DNA from: Sorghum bicolor
Taxonomy: Eukaryota; Streptophyta; Magnoliopsida; Poales; Poaceae
Assembly: GCF_000003195.3 (NCBI RefSeq)
Contig: NC_012873.2
Span: forward strand, 11,865,894-11,929,893
Length of the DNA: 64,000 nt
Reading direction: 5' to 3'
Both the position numbers and the translations under genes were made by a program. The notes beneath the pieces are model-generated. The model had not been told where the DNA came from, did not search any database, and worked only from the letters and a program-made list of their open reading frames with translations. This document shows, piece after piece, positions 24,093-36,213 of this stretch (its first letter is position 1; every line of letters starts with the position of its first letter).

Positions 24093-25116
24093 TGTCGGTG
24101 TTTTCCCCACAGGGGTCACACCAACGAGTGAATTTGTATGTGTGCTTCCCTTTCCCAGATGGTGATGCAAAAAGACACAAGGATTTATCCTGGTTCGGGC
24201 AAGAGAAGGCCCTACGTCTAGCGGGGGGGGGGGAGAGTTTGTATTATTTTGCACCTAAGTGCTTGTACAGGGGTGAATACAAGCGTGGTATGGAGTGTGG
24301 AGGTTCTACCGCGTATGGGTGTAGTGTTGTCTCTCTCTTAGTTCGCTCCCAGGCTTCCCCTTTTATAGTTCCAAGGAGAAGACCGGGGTACAAGTGTAGG
24401 TATCAGAGTAGGGGTCGATAGGGGTATGTCGCGCTGACCTACTCGAGGCCTCCGTACCGGCGTGGTCTCGAGCCGTCCCGTCTTGATAGCTTGATGATGA
24501 TTACGCGTGGCCCTGTGTCCTGCTCTACGCGCCGTCTTGAGATGGTTCACCGGTCGCACGCCTGTACGGTATAGCGGCAGATCCGGCGGAGTGGTTGCGA
24601 TGTTGTCAGTCGACGCCCAACCCTTCCCCTGGAAGGGATCGCGTCTGGTCGAGGGTCAGACGTCGTGCAGCGCCTTGTTGTCCAAAGCGTTGACCTTGGA
24701 TGTCTCGAGGGGGTCCTGATTAGACGTTCCATCCCCGCTTCCCGCGTCCTGACAGGCTCTGGGCTGTTTGGTGGGGAAGGCTGCAAAAAGAATGATGGGA
24801 CGGGTCCCTGTTCCCTATGACGCTTCCCGTGACTGGCGTGTTAGGTGAGAACGCGACAGGCGCATTAAATGCCCTGGTTCCCGTGCACGTGTCAGGCGGC
24901 GGGCGGCGTCCTTGCGCTCGACGCCTCCTGGTTCGCTCGAGTCTGTTTCCGTATTCGACGGTAGCTGGCGCTCGAGCCCTGATCGATTCGATCGACGCCT
25001 CTTCCGTCTTCGAGGCTGAGGTCGTCGATGATTGTGCATGTGACTGATCAGAGCGTCGAGTTGAGGGCATCATTTATGTGCATCAGTTAGGATACCCCTT
25101 ACTGATACCCTCGACA
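24093..25116 (-). repeat. 3' LTR of the Tat/Retand-like element
   Basis: 1024 bp, paired with 42704-43745. Differences include a longer G run near 24222-24233 and an 18-bp shortfall near 25068, where the right copy keeps extra sequence around GACCTACGTACGGACAATTC. Confidence 0.93.
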
Positions 25117-25159
25117 GTAGCCCCCGAGTCTCCATTTGAGCGCTGGCGCTCGAGTGGAG
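25117..25159 (-). other. Polypurine tract and adjacent hairpin, Tat/Retand-like
   Basis: GTAGCCCCCGAG (25117-25128) adjoins the LTR and is a polypurine tract on the minus strand. The same 12-mer recurs at 25213-25224. Arms CTCCA/TGGAG (25130-25134, 25155-25159) and GAGCG/CGCTC (25138-25142, 25147-25151) form an interrupted stem around a 4-base loop. Confidence 0.6.
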
Positions 25160-25224
25160 GCTTTTATTTTGCGGTCGAATTTCCGTGGGGGCGCGCGAGC
25201 GACCCCGCGGGGGTAGCCCCCGAG

Positions 25225-25902
25225 CCCTTGGAGGAGTTTTTGACTCCTTCAAGGGTTATATTGCCTAATTTTCAGAAACGCTGTCGACACCAGTGGTGCA
25301 AGGTTCTGGTTGGCTCGTTTTTCGTACGGGGTTTCGACGTACTCTCGATAGAGCGAGCGTCATCCACCCCGGATTGAGCTCCTAACGGGTTGGTCCAAGT
25401 GAGAGCCTGTGCCCCTTTCGAGGGGGTCAGCTGTAGCCCGGAGGCGTTCTCATAAAGCGGGGTCGACGTGGTCGGGGATGCTGGTCTCGTTTGATAGAGT
25501 CCAGTGGCTCGATGCCTCCCGTCGGGGGGATTCCTCTCGACTGTCTCGACCCTACCTTGGACATCCCCAGCGAGTTCTCGAGGCGGGCCTCGATTTTCGA
25601 CCGCTCGCTGGGCATCCCTGACTCCGGTGCTCGAGATCGGCTGTCGAACCCTTCCGGCGAGTCAGCCTGCGACCTCTCGAGGCTTTCGTGGCGCGTCCCT
25701 TGGCTTACAAGGGAAGGAACAGGCTGTGGCGGTTCGCCTTTCTGCCCATTGGGCGCGTCTTTTCAGGCGGGAGTCGTTGCGGCATTGTGTTGGCGCAGAA
25801 TTCGGAGCGTCCCGTCTGTGAGTAGGAAAAGGACCGTTAGGCGGCGCATTTATGGGGGGAGTTACCTCATTTATCGGATCTGTCCGTTGGTGGGTCGCTG
25901 CC
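25225..25902. other. Noncoding stretch upstream of the antisense gene
   Basis: GC-rich sequence between the 3' LTR and the antisense gene. The overlapping open frames have no recognisable domain. It probably carries the upstream region of the antisense gene. Confidence 0.4.
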
Positions 25903-25910
25903 TATAAGTA
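25903..25910 (+). promoter_or_regulatory. Possible TATA box of the antisense gene
   Basis: TATAAGTA lies about 150 bp upstream of the first ATG of the antisense gene (26053). A pyrimidine-rich leader (TTCTCCCTTCTGCCTCCC) follows. This would give the antisense gene its own promoter, separate from the LTR. The inference is from position and composition only. Confidence 0.35.
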
Positions 25911-27923
25911 TCCTGTGGCATCGCCGCCGTTCTCCCTTCTGCCTCCCGTTGCCATCCTTGCCTTAGCCTCCTTGCCGTCTTAGCTCTCTTGCCATCTCAC
26001 GCGCGCGTGCACCCCCTCGAGCAGTAGCGAATCCGCCCTCCTTCCGTCCAAGATGCCTGTGAGACTCGTCGCCGCTGACGACTGGCGCCCGTCATCGATG
26101 ACGGAGTGCCAGTTGCTAGAGCTTGAGAGGGAGGGACTCCTGCGCCACCGCACCTCGCTGTCGTCGCCGGAGTGGATCGCGCCACCAGTGGACCACCGGG
26201 AGCCCGAGCCGCCCAAGGGCTACGTGGTATCGTTCGCCAAGTTCCACCGTCATGGCCTGGGCGCTCCTCCGAGCCGCTTCATGCGGGCGCTCTGCCTCCA
26301 TTGCGGGGTGGAGCTGCAGCACTTCTCCCCAAACACCATCACCGTCGCGGCGGTCTTCGCCGCGGTGTGTGAGGGCTTTTTTGGGGATGATGCCCCACTG
26401 GGAGCTGTGGCTCCACCTCTACAGGGGCAAGCTCTTCAACGCCCCCACCAGGACTACCGGCGTGAGGAAACCCGTGCGGGCCGGGTGCCTCAATCTGGTG
26501 CTGAAGACGAAGAAGACGGAGAGGCCATGCGAGTACATCCCGGTGGGGTTGTCATCGAACCACACTGGATGGGATTCCCAGTGGTTTTACCTGAGGAACG
26601 ACGACGGGCTTCTCCCTGCTTACACTGGCCGCCTGATTACAGAGCGTCCGGACAACTGGACATACGGCGTCGTTCAAGACCACCAGTCGCGGCTCGAACC
26701 CCTCCTCGACGCCCTGAAGAAGCTGCGCCAGGATGTCCTGTCCGCTGCTCTCGTCCTCTCGGCCGTCCATCGTCGAAGGGTTCTCCCGCTGATGTCTCGG
26801 CCGCTGAGGATGGATGAGATGGGGCCCGGTGTTTCGTCCCGAGACCTCGAGGCATGCCGGATGTCTAACGAGGCTCTGGCGGACGACGAAACCGCAGCCC
26901 GGGTTAGGGTGGCCATTGCCGACGACTTTAAGTCGGAGCACGTCAATGGCTTCCCCATGAGGCCCGACGAGGGCTCGATCGACCTGGTATGCTATTCTCT
27001 CGCACATAGCTCCGTTTCTGGATTTCTTTCGATCCTTTTTAAGCCTACCTTTGTTCTGGCAGGGGCGCATTGATGTCCGGTCCTCGAGGCCCCCTGTGAA
27101 GGAGGACGAGGTCGACCATGACAAATGGCGCCAGTCCGCCGAGAAACTGAAGTCCGCCAAGGACTCTGAGAAAAAAGGGAAAAAGAAGAAGAATCTCGAC
27201 CGCCAAGCGCTAGAGGCGCGTCGAGCTAAATCCAGGCAGAGGGGCGAGCCTGAAGAAGAATCCCCTAGTGAGGATGATGGTGGGGACGGTGACGACGACA
27301 GCGACGATTCCGAGGGGATGGCGTCTCGCCTTGACCGGATCCTCGAAGGTCCGCCTCGAGGCGACGTCGACGCCCCGCGGATGGGAGCGCCAAAGGAGGG
27401 GCCAGGTGGAGCTCACCGCCCCCGCGCTGACACCCCTCCTGCGCCCGCGACCAGTCGGGCCGCCCCGCGCCCCCATCCTCCCCCTGCACCGAAGGCGGGT
27501 GGGCAAGCTAAGCCCCAGGCGACTGGGCCGCTGACCCGTGGTCGTGCCGTGGCCTCTGAGAAGGGAGACACCGGCCGCAGGAGCACCAGTCCCGGCGCCC
27601 GCCAGGCGGGAGTCACTGGGCCAAGGCCAGCGCCTGCCCTCGAGGGGCCTGGGGCCTTGACGCGGGGTGGCTCGAGGCCCACCGGTGGAGGTACCGGCAG
27701 GCGAGCCGTTCTCCCTGTGGGGTAAGTTCTTCGATGCTGTGATTCTTATTCTCCTGATTCTTCGTGTTTTCTCGTATTACGGTATTCTTTATGCCCGTTC
27801 CTCTTCCCTCAGGTTGAAGCGGACGCTTGAGCAGGCCTAGCCTTCAATGGAAAAAAGGCTTAAGGTGGGAGCGACCTCCAAGGATTCGGGTTAGTTGCTT
27901 ATTCTCGTTGCACTTACGTCGAC

Positions 27924-29578
27924 TGTTGGGTATTCTTAACATCATCACCAAAAGTAGACTAAGTTCTCTAAATCTAGTAACGGTGCCAAAAATGCCAAAC
28001 CTATCCCTTACACCACTTAAGCCAAGTTGTCATCCCCAGCATGATATAAGAGACGCGGTATTGAAATATGCAATTGCTCTTCTAAATAAATAATGAATTG
28101 GATCTGCAAGCGCACAGATTAATACCGATGTAGCATTTTAACCGGGAAGTATTCCAGGTATCGTTATTTATATTTTTACCACTGGGAAGGGATTAGAAAT
28201 CATCACTATTGATTACAGAATAAAATATGAGATTGAGCATCTATCATTGCATGTATAATTGAGAACATTATATCTAACTCTTCATACAGGGATAAGTGTC
28301 ACATAAAAGATATATGAAATAATAATAGTGACAAGGATAACTAATCTGATCTAGCCAGATAATAAATATGATAAGCACCTCAATTAGATACTCTAGAAAG
28401 TCATTAGCATGGTATTAGAACGAACTACAAGAATATTCCCTAAGTTATTCTTAACTATATAGTCTAGCATTATCATAGTTAGTGCAAGCATACTTAGCAA
28501 TCATTGTGAGACAAGACTACGCCCATGCATAGTGATATTAGCAAGGAATATGAGAAACATAGCAATCACTCCCCTGTAATAATGTTGCTCTGCCAGCCCA
28601 ATACACGAGAGGGGGACTATATAAGAATCAATGAAGCTGTCACTATCACGAACCACCCCACGATCTGGCATATTGGGTACAATCGCAGATAAATACGGTA
28701 TAAGCACCACGCCTACACAATATCTATCATTTACCCATGGATCCGATGGATTAACGCTATACGATCCTAAGCATGTATATAGATCTAATCTAACTAAGCC
28801 AAGTACATAACTATGATAAACTAAGAACAATATAATCTTGAATATAAGCAAGTAGAGCAAAGTCATAAGCAATATATTGAAGTAGAACAAAGTCATATTC
28901 ATAATATTGAAGAACGAAGATAATTAGAAAGCAATTAGAAGCACAATTAGAGAATTACCAAGAATCCTCTTGACAGATCTGGAAACCAATCGAAGATTGA
29001 CTCCTTCTAGTTCTAATCCTATGTAGCTATGCTAATCTAGATATCTAATTGATGTGGTGGCTCTAATCTTGATCAGAGGCTTCTTCTCCCTTGATGGAAC
29101 AATGAATTAGGGTTGAGAGGCTCTCTCCTCCAGGGGCCAGGGGGTCTGGTTTTATAGTCCCTTCAAGTGAATATGGGCCATTGGATCAAACCGACATAGA
29201 TTGTATGGTTTAGATTCATCCTTTAGGTCGGTGGAGATCTCCCGCGAAGCAGAGTCCTGATTGGACTCCCAGAGGGGGCGGGCGCCCAGGGCAGGAGGGC
29301 GGGTGCCCTGCCTCTGGCCCCGTTTCGCCTCCGCTTCGGTCTCGTGGCTTTTGGAGTCTTCTAGATGTAAGATAATTGCGCGGCACGTTAATATCTCTAT
29401 GTAATCCCGACGTGTGGGCCTTTGTTCCGTATTTCCTGATAACCCCCTGTAGAAATAGACAAACACCAAAACTCGTGGAATTCTGTGAGATAAAACCCTA
29501 AGTCTAGATGTTGATTTCATTTGGATCCTTTTCTTTATTTATTTGATAATTAAATTTGATACTTAAGGACCGTCAACA
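27924..29578 (-). repeat. 3' LTR of the Athila-like element
   Basis: 1655 bp, same length as its partner. It contains open frames of 133 and 122 codons repeated in the other LTR. These carry no domain and are judged fortuitous. Confidence 0.95.
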
Positions 29579-31839
29579 AACTCCCCCAAGCTTACCTCTT
29601 GCTCGTCCCTGAGCAAGGATAGACTCAGATATGGATCATAAGTTATTGCAATATATTTAAAAATTGACGGTACACATGCTTTTTAATAAGATCTCATCTC
29701 TGAGTTAGAGTAAATTGTCAAGACTTAAAACTTACTTACTTTACCTTCACCATGGGACTTGTAACTGTCACTTCTGTCTTGAGTGGTTAAAAGATAGAAC
29801 AGTCTAGCCAAGTGCCATGTCTCTTATTCTTGATCAGCTATAGCTCTGGGGTTTTTTGCAGATTTTCAAATAAAACTCAGAGATTCCTTGTATGATTCTC
29901 TCAGGTCTCTCTTTTGTGGTATTTTTGGATCCTTACCAAGGCAGTGATGGTATATGCCTTCTCTCAAGATATGTAGTATTTGTGGTATAAGGCATAGTGA
30001 CATTGCCTTCTCCCTCACCCTACTCTAATAAGGCTTTAATATCTGGAGCTCATAGGTGGGAGATAAGTATACATACTTACAAGACATGTATTGCATAGTC
30101 AAACCATGGATCCAAAGAAACAAGCCAATGAGTTTAATCAAGATGTGCATGTGTGGCGAATGAATGATGTATGGTGATGATGGTGATAACAATGGTGAAA
30201 ACAATGGTGGTGGAAGTCTAATTCTACTTTGCTCTTTGAGGGGATACATACCTTTCTTGCTTTTGAAACTTTATGAGGAGAACGAGATGCTCTATATATT
30301 TTTTTTTTCTCAGGTGGGTATCTTGTACCCCTAATTCTACTGTCGGACACATGTCCATTTTTACCTCTCGTCTCACTTTTTCTTTTCTTTCGAGGTTCCG
30401 AGCACTTGCTCCTTTTTATTTCCTCGTATCTTTTTTTTCAGAGCATTCATCTCTTGAGATAATATAGCAAGTGGTAGTAACAAGATAACTTGAGCATTTA
30501 TTTCACAAGGGGAAAACAGAAATATTTTTGGTTATTCTCTCCCGGATTAGGAGTAGAATATTTTTGGGTGATTCTGGAGATGGAATGGGTGGATATATGT
30601 GGATGGTACTTCCGGAGTAGAAGTAGCATATATGAGTGAACGTGCAAGTGAATCTTGATTTAACCACATGACAAGCTCCTAAGGGTCAACACAGCTTGAC
30701 CACACTCAATGCTCATAAGCAGTAAATAGTAAATGTGTGGCTCAAAGTCTAGCAAGCATGTATATATGGCTGTGGTAGGAATTTAAACTCTCATCATACA
30801 GGAATTCATCATGCAACATTTTAAAGATTTTTAAAGATAAAATTCTCCAGGATTCTAGCATCTCTAGGAACAGATAAACAGCAGCTCAACCTTCCCATAT
30901 CGTATCCGTTAACAACTTAGACTTCAGATCAAATTTTCATCCCACAAGTTTAGGTCTAGAGCAAGCTTTAAATTATAACAGTTATATCTAAACTTGAGAG
31001 AGAACTTAAAATTTGCAAATTAGGCAGAGCAACTATTCATTATATCCATGCTTAAGTTTTATTTTTAAGATACAGATTAGCATAGCCACTTTATTTATTT
31101 ATTAAACACACTAATCAAAAGACAAATATATATAGAAGCATGAAATCTTTATTTGGTTTTCCATAGTTTATATGTATTTTAATATTCTAAAATAATATAA
31201 GTATAAAGATAGATAGATAGAAAGAAATACTTATCGAGATAAATGGGGGTGCTCTCCCCCAAGCTGAATTTTGACGTAATTTCTCTTGATGTAGCTAACA
31301 GGTGGCAGAGGTGTATTTGAAAGTCAGCAGCATTCTGACAGCGATTAGAATGTCCTCCGTCTGCCAGTCTTCTTGATTCTTAAATTCTGTGGAGCTCAAA
31401 TAGACAACAAAGCTTGTGGAACTGATTAAGTGTTAGCATAAATATCTAGCCTTTATCATGTTGAGACTCCTTAATAAATATTACTCCCTGTTTTTTATAT
31501 TTTTATTTTATAAAGCAGAAAAATATTTATTTTATTTTTATGCCACCACAGTGAATGTACTTATGGGTTTTATGCCACTCGTCTACTCACATGGGGCTTA
31601 CTGTTTTTCACATTTTTATTTTCTTTTTAAGATAGTATGAACATGATTAACTAAGTAGACTATTTGAAATAATTGGAAGGGAAAGGATAACTACCAAGTT
31701 TACCTCTTGGCAAGGCGTTCGGTGTTTTTAAGTCCTCCGAACGGGACTCTCCATTTTCTTAATCGTCCTGAGGTTCGTTGGGTGGCGTAGTCGGTACTTC
31801 CGGCAGCGCCTCCTCTTCATGTATAGTTATCTTCATTTT
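29579..31839 (-). other. Noncoding 3' interior with two polypurine-like tracts
   Basis: This 2.3-kb block sits where pol would lie. I find no RT, RNase H, integrase or envelope-like motif on either strand. CTCCCCCAAGCT (AGCTTGGGGGAG on the minus strand) occurs next to the LTR at 29581-29592 and again, identically, at 31254-31265. A perfect hairpin CTTGCTC/GAGCAAG (29598-29604, 29611-29617, 6-base loop) adjoins the 3' tract. Short GATA repeats lie near 31209 and T-rich tracts at 30298-30312. Confidence 0.6.
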
Positions 31840-34398
31840 CTATACCTGACTCGGTGCTTCAATCTCCTCTGGATAATTCTGTTTAAACTCAACGTCTTCT
31901 GATCTTACAACTTCTCCTTCATAGTCTGCCCATCCGTCCTTGATGATCTGCCTCCTCTGGTTGCGGTTGCGTCTTTTCCTTACCTGCTTAGATTCTTCAA
32001 CGATATAGTTAGGGTCAGTAAAATAACGGCGTACCTTCTCTAAGGGGAAGTGCATATGGACTTCTCCAGTTCCAATGTAGATAATTGCTTTAACGGTGCT
32101 GAGGAACGGTCTTCCAAGGATGATGGGTGGATCATATTCATCTTCTCCCATGTCAATAACTTGAAAGTCTGTGTAGACAAAGTGATCGCCTATTTTGACT
32201 GGGACATCAGTTACTGTTCCTTTGACTTCTCGAAATGTCTGATCTGCCATCTGGAGCTGAATGTATGTTGGTTTTAGTGGCATGGTTCCGAACAAGAGCC
32301 GATAGGTGACTGCGGCCATTATGTTGACGCCTGATCCGGTGTCGCAAAATGTCTTGTAGAAGTTGTATCCATTTATGGAGCAGTAGATGCTTGGCATTCC
32401 TGGGTCGTCCTTCTTGGTCAAAAACGGTGACTTAAGTTGATGATCTTGGCCTCCATGGACTACAGTGACCATCTTAGCTGATTCGGTCCACACTTGCTTA
32501 TTCCTATTTCTCCTGTTGGTCCTCTTCCTTGACTCACGTCTGGATTGATCTTGAATTTCTGTTGTCTTGTTCTTGAAGAAAAATGTCTCCTTCTTCCCTT
32601 TGACGTAGAAACTGATCGTGGCAGCACTGGCGTAGATGATAGCTCCCGTGGTGTTCAAGAATGGCCTCCCTAAGATGATGGGTGCTCTCTCATCATTTCC
32701 GGTCTCTACCACTACGAAGTCTGCTGGGGCATATAAGGTACCAACTCGGACACAAAGGTTCCTCACTATTCCTTTTGGAAAAGTTATCGTCTGATCTGCA
32801 AACTGCAAACACATGGTTGTCTCTAATAAAGGATATGTAAAGAATTTTTCATAGAGTACCCTGGGTATAATGTTGACACTGGAGCCAAAGTCGCAGAGTG
32901 CTTCTAGAACGTCCACCATGCCGATGGAGATCGGGATGACAGGGCGTCCTGGATCGCCTCTCTTGACTGGCAGAAGGTCAGTAGAGAATTCATTGACGGG
33001 GTTACTCCAATTACCTGCATCGAACACGTCTACAAGATTTGCAGATTCTAATCCTTTCGGTTGTGATGGTATACCGGGGTTAGTAGTAGAAACAGCAGCA
33101 GCTATTTGATTTAACTGGGATTCAATCATTTTATTAAAGCTAATTTGATTCTTGATGGCAGTAGAGAAATTATCCATTCTATTATTTATAATTTCTAGCA
33201 TTTTATCATTAGATGCCAATTTCTTAGATAGGTTATCCATTAGCTTTCCTTGATTAGACACTAACTCTCTCAAAGGTGGAAAATTATTATTATTGTTGTA
33301 AGAATTGTTACCTTGATAATTACCTGAGTAGTTAGGCCTCTCTTGATTCCAACCTTGATTTTGTTGAGGACGGTTGTAGTTGTTGTTGATGATGTAGTTC
33401 ACATCCTCAAGTATCTCAGGGCAGTGGTTGCCTGAGTGTCCAGTGTCTCCACACTCCTCACAAGTCATGTGAGAGTCGTAGATGTGCATAACTTCTTTCT
33501 TGTCTCCAGCTCTATCGTCGAGCTTCTTCATGAGCAGGTCTAGCTTTGCAGACAGCATGTCTACCTCCTTCAGCTGATGCATACCTCCACCTCTCTTGCG
33601 TGTTTGGGTCCTCTCTTCATTCCAGCTTTGATTGGATGCCATCTTCTCCACAAGAGCTGTGGCTTGTGGTATAGTAAGTGATAAGAATGCTCCTCCAGCT
33701 GCAGCATCCATGGTCTCTCGGGCACTGTTGCTGAGCCCATGATAAAACGTCTGCATCAATAGCCAACTCTCCATTCCATGATGGGGACATTCTAGGATGT
33801 AGTCTTGAAAGCGCTCCCATGCTTCTGGAATAGATTCATCATTTTGTTGCTGAAAACTTGTAATCTTCCCACGGAGAGCATTGGTCTTGCCCATGGGAAA
33901 GAACTTTGCCAGGAAGTTTGTTGAGCAGAGTGCCCACGTAGTATTCTTCTCCTTTGTAGCGTAGAACCACTGCTTCGCTCTTCCTAACAGTGAGAATGGG
34001 AAGAGGCGAAGTAGTATAGCGTCTTTGGAAACTCCTGCTATGGTGAATGTGTTGCAAATCTCCAGGAAGTGTTGTAAATGAGCACTAGCATCTTCGTGTG
34101 CCTTCCCACAGAACTGGTTGGATTGCACCATGTTGATAAGTCCAGGCTTGAGCTCAAAGTTGCCATCGATCTCTGCAGCAGGTCCAGTGCGGATGTTGTC
34201 CGTAGTGGCAGCTGAGAACTCGCGGATTGATTTGTTCGCCATGGCTTCGAACTCTGAAGACAAGTTCCGGTGATCTTCTTGATTGGATGAAGCTTCTTGC
34301 TGAAGTGTTGATGATCTCTTCTTGAGCTTGGCTCTAGTTCTTCTGAATAACGCTTCGGGATTGTCAACAAAATTTCCTGGAATATGTCTTCTATTCAT
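31840..34398 (-). CDS. Gag with zinc knuckle and two retropepsin-like domains, Athila-like
   Basis: A single uninterrupted 852-codon frame starts 160 bp from the 5' LTR. Residues about 80-250 are a retrotransposon gag domain (FELKPGLINMVQSNQFCG, LRLFPFSLLGRAKQWFY, PEAWERFQDYI). A CCHC knuckle CEECGDTGHSGNHC lies at 313-326, followed by an Asn/Gln-rich spacer and a helical segment. A first retropepsin-like domain (about 485-600) has LCDFGSS at the active-site loop (D503) and PIILGRPFLNT at the flap-distal end. A second (about 668-785) has FCDTGSG (D686) and PIILGRPFLST. Gag should form the particle and the protease process it. The frame stops with no RT. The first loop (DFGSS) departs from the usual D-T/S-G, so perhaps only the second domain is catalytic. 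Confidence 0.88.
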   Translation of the reverse strand: MNRRHIPGNFVDNPEALFRRTRAKLKKRSSTLQQEASSNQEDHRNLSSEFEAMANKSIREFSAATTDNIRTGPAAEIDGNFELKPGLINMVQSNQFCGKAHEDASAHLQHFLEICNTFTIAGVSKDAILLRLFPFSLLGRAKQWFYATKEKNTTWALCSTNFLAKFFPMGKTNALRGKITSFQQQNDESIPEAWERFQDYILECPHHGMESWLLMQTFYHGLSNSARETMDAAAGGAFLSLTIPQATALVEKMASNQSWNEERTQTRKRGGGMHQLKEVDMLSAKLDLLMKKLDDRAGDKKEVMHIYDSHMTCEECGDTGHSGNHCPEILEDVNYIINNNYNRPQQNQGWNQERPNYSGNYQGNNSYNNNNNFPPLRELVSNQGKLMDNLSKKLASNDKMLEIINNRMDNFSTAIKNQISFNKMIESQLNQIAAAVSTTNPGIPSQPKGLESANLVDVFDAGNWSNPVNEFSTDLLPVKRGDPGRPVIPISIGMVDVLEALCDFGSSVNIIPRVLYEKFFTYPLLETTMCLQFADQTITFPKGIVRNLCVRVGTLYAPADFVVVETGNDERAPIILGRPFLNTTGAIIYASAATISFYVKGKKETFFFKNKTTEIQDQSRRESRKRTNRRNRNKQVWTESAKMVTVVHGGQDHQLKSPFLTKKDDPGMPSIYCSINGYNFYKTFCDTGSGVNIMAAVTYRLLFGTMPLKPTYIQLQMADQTFREVKGTVTDVPVKIGDHFVYTDFQVIDMGEDEYDPPIILGRPFLSTVKAIIYIGTGEVHMHFPLEKVRRYFTDPNYIVEESKQVRKRRNRNQRRQIIKDGWADYEGEVVRSEDVEFKQNYPEEIEAPSQV

Positions 34399-34532
34399 AC
34401 ATTCCCCTGCATAAGATAAAATAGAAAAATATCGGGGTAAAACTGTATGAGAGAATAGATAAGCTCAATCATATTAGTGATGCGAATGATAACTCAAAAT
34501 CCTTTATTCCATTCCTGATTAGTAATCAACCT

Positions 34533-34550
34533 TCCCCGGCAACGGCGCCA
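34533..34550 (-). other. Primer-binding site, Athila-like
   Basis: The minus strand reads TGGCGCCGTTGCCGGGGA 8 bases inside the 5' LTR. It fits the 3' end of an Asp-type tRNA, as usual in Athila relatives. Confidence 0.8.
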
Positions 34551-34558
34551 AAAATGCT

Positions 34559-36213
34559 TGTTGGGTATTCTTAACATCATCACCAAAAGTAGACTAAGTT
34601 CTCTAAATCTAGTAACGGTGCCAAAAATGCCAAACCTATCCCTTACACCACTTAAGCCAAGTTGTCATCCCCAGCATGATATAAGAGACGCGGTATTGAA
34701 ATATGCAATTGCTCTTCTAAATAAATAATGAATTGGATCTGCAAGCGCACAGATTAATACCGATGTAGCATTTTAACCGGGAAGTATTCCAGGTATCGTT
34801 ATTTATATTTTTACCACTGGGAAGGGATTAGAAATCATCACTATTGATTACAGAATAAAATATGAGATTGACCATCTATCATTGCATGTATAATTGAGAA
34901 CATTATATCTAACTCTTCATACAGGGATAAGTGTCACATAAAAGATATATGAAATAATAATAGTGACAAGGATAACTAATCTGATCTAGCCACATAATAA
35001 ATATGATAAGCACCTCAATTAGATACTCTAGAAAGTCATTAGCATGGTATTAGAACGAACTACAAGAATATTCTCTAAGTTATTCTTAACTATATAGTCT
35101 AGCATTATCATAGTTAGTGCAAGCATACTTAGCAATCATTGTGAGACAAGACTACACCCATGTATAGTGATATTAGCAAGGAATATGAGAAACATAGCAA
35201 TCACTCCCCTGTAATAATGTTGCTCTGCCAGCCCAATACACGAGACGGGGACTATATAAGAATCAATGAAGCTGTCACTATCACGAACCACCCCACGATC
35301 TGGCATATTGGGTACAATCGCAGATAAATACGGTATAAGCACCACGCCTACACAATATCTATCATTTACCCATGGATCCGATGGATAAACGCTATACGAT
35401 CCTAAGCATGTATATAGATCTAATCTAACTAAGCCAAGTACATAACTATGATAAACTAAGAACAATATAATCTTGAATATAAGCAAGTAGAGCAAAGTCA
35501 TAAGCAATATATTGAAGTAGAACAAAGTCATATTCATAATATTGAAGAACGAAGATAATTAGAAAGCAATTAGAAGCACAATTAGAGAATTACTAAGAAT
35601 CCTCTTGATAGATCCGGAAACCAATCGAAGATTGACTCCTTCTAGTTCTAATCCTATGTAGCTATGCTAATCTAGATATCTAATTGATGTGGTGGCTCTA
35701 ATCTTGATTAGAGGCTTCTTCTCCCTTGATGGAACAATGAATTAGGGTTGAGAGGCTCTCTCCTCCAGGGGCCAGGGGGTCTGGTTTTATAGTCCCTTCA
35801 AGTGAATATGGGCCATTGGATCAAACCGACATAGATTGTATGGTTTAGATTCATCCTTTAGGTCGGTGGAGATCTCCCGCGAAGCAGAGTCCTGATTGGA
35901 CTCCCAGAGGGGGCGGGCGCCCAGGGCAGGAGGGCAGGCGCCCTGCCTCTGGCCCCGTTTCGCCTCCGCTTCGGTCTCGTGGCTTCTGGAGTCTTCTAGA
36001 TGTAAGATAATTGCGCGGCACGTTAATATCTCTATGTAATCCCGACGTGTGGGCCTTTCTTCCGTATTTCCTGATAACCCCCTGTAGAAATAGACAAACA
36101 CCAAAACTCGTGGAATTCTGTGAGATAAAACCCTAAGTCTAGATGTTGATTTCATTTGGATCCTTTTCTTTATTTATTTGATAATTAAATTTGATACTTA
36201 AGGACCGTCAACA
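34559..36213 (-). repeat. 5' LTR of the Athila-like element
   Basis: 1655 bp. A TATAAAA sequence on the minus strand at 35785-35791 lies about 425 bp into the LTR and is a reasonable promoter. The right copy of the target duplication TCGAC follows at 36214-36218. Confidence 0.95.

Larger units (their letters stand above)
27924..36213 (-). mobile_element. Athila-like gypsy element encoding only gag and protease, complete ends
   Basis: LTRs at 27924-29578 and 34559-36213 are both 1655 bp, with plus-strand ends TGTTGGGTATTC...GGACCGTCAACA. The duplication TCGAC lies at 27919-27923 and 36214-36218. By eye the LTRs differ at about 15-20 sites, roughly 1%, so this is the youngest LTR insertion here. 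The Asp-tRNA-type primer site and the polypurine tract are both present. The interior is about 5.0 kb with one minus-strand ORF (gag plus two retropepsin-like domains). RT, RNase H and integrase are absent, so the element must rely on enzymes from a relative. Confidence 0.95.

Noticed and set aside
26552..27160. 202-codon minus-strand frame opposite the antisense gene
   Set aside because: It is a shadow of the GC-rich coding exon on the plus strand and has no domain.
28501..29520. 133- and 122-codon frames repeated at 35136-36155
   Set aside because: They are within the Athila-like LTRs. The duplication is just the LTR pair, and no domain is visible.
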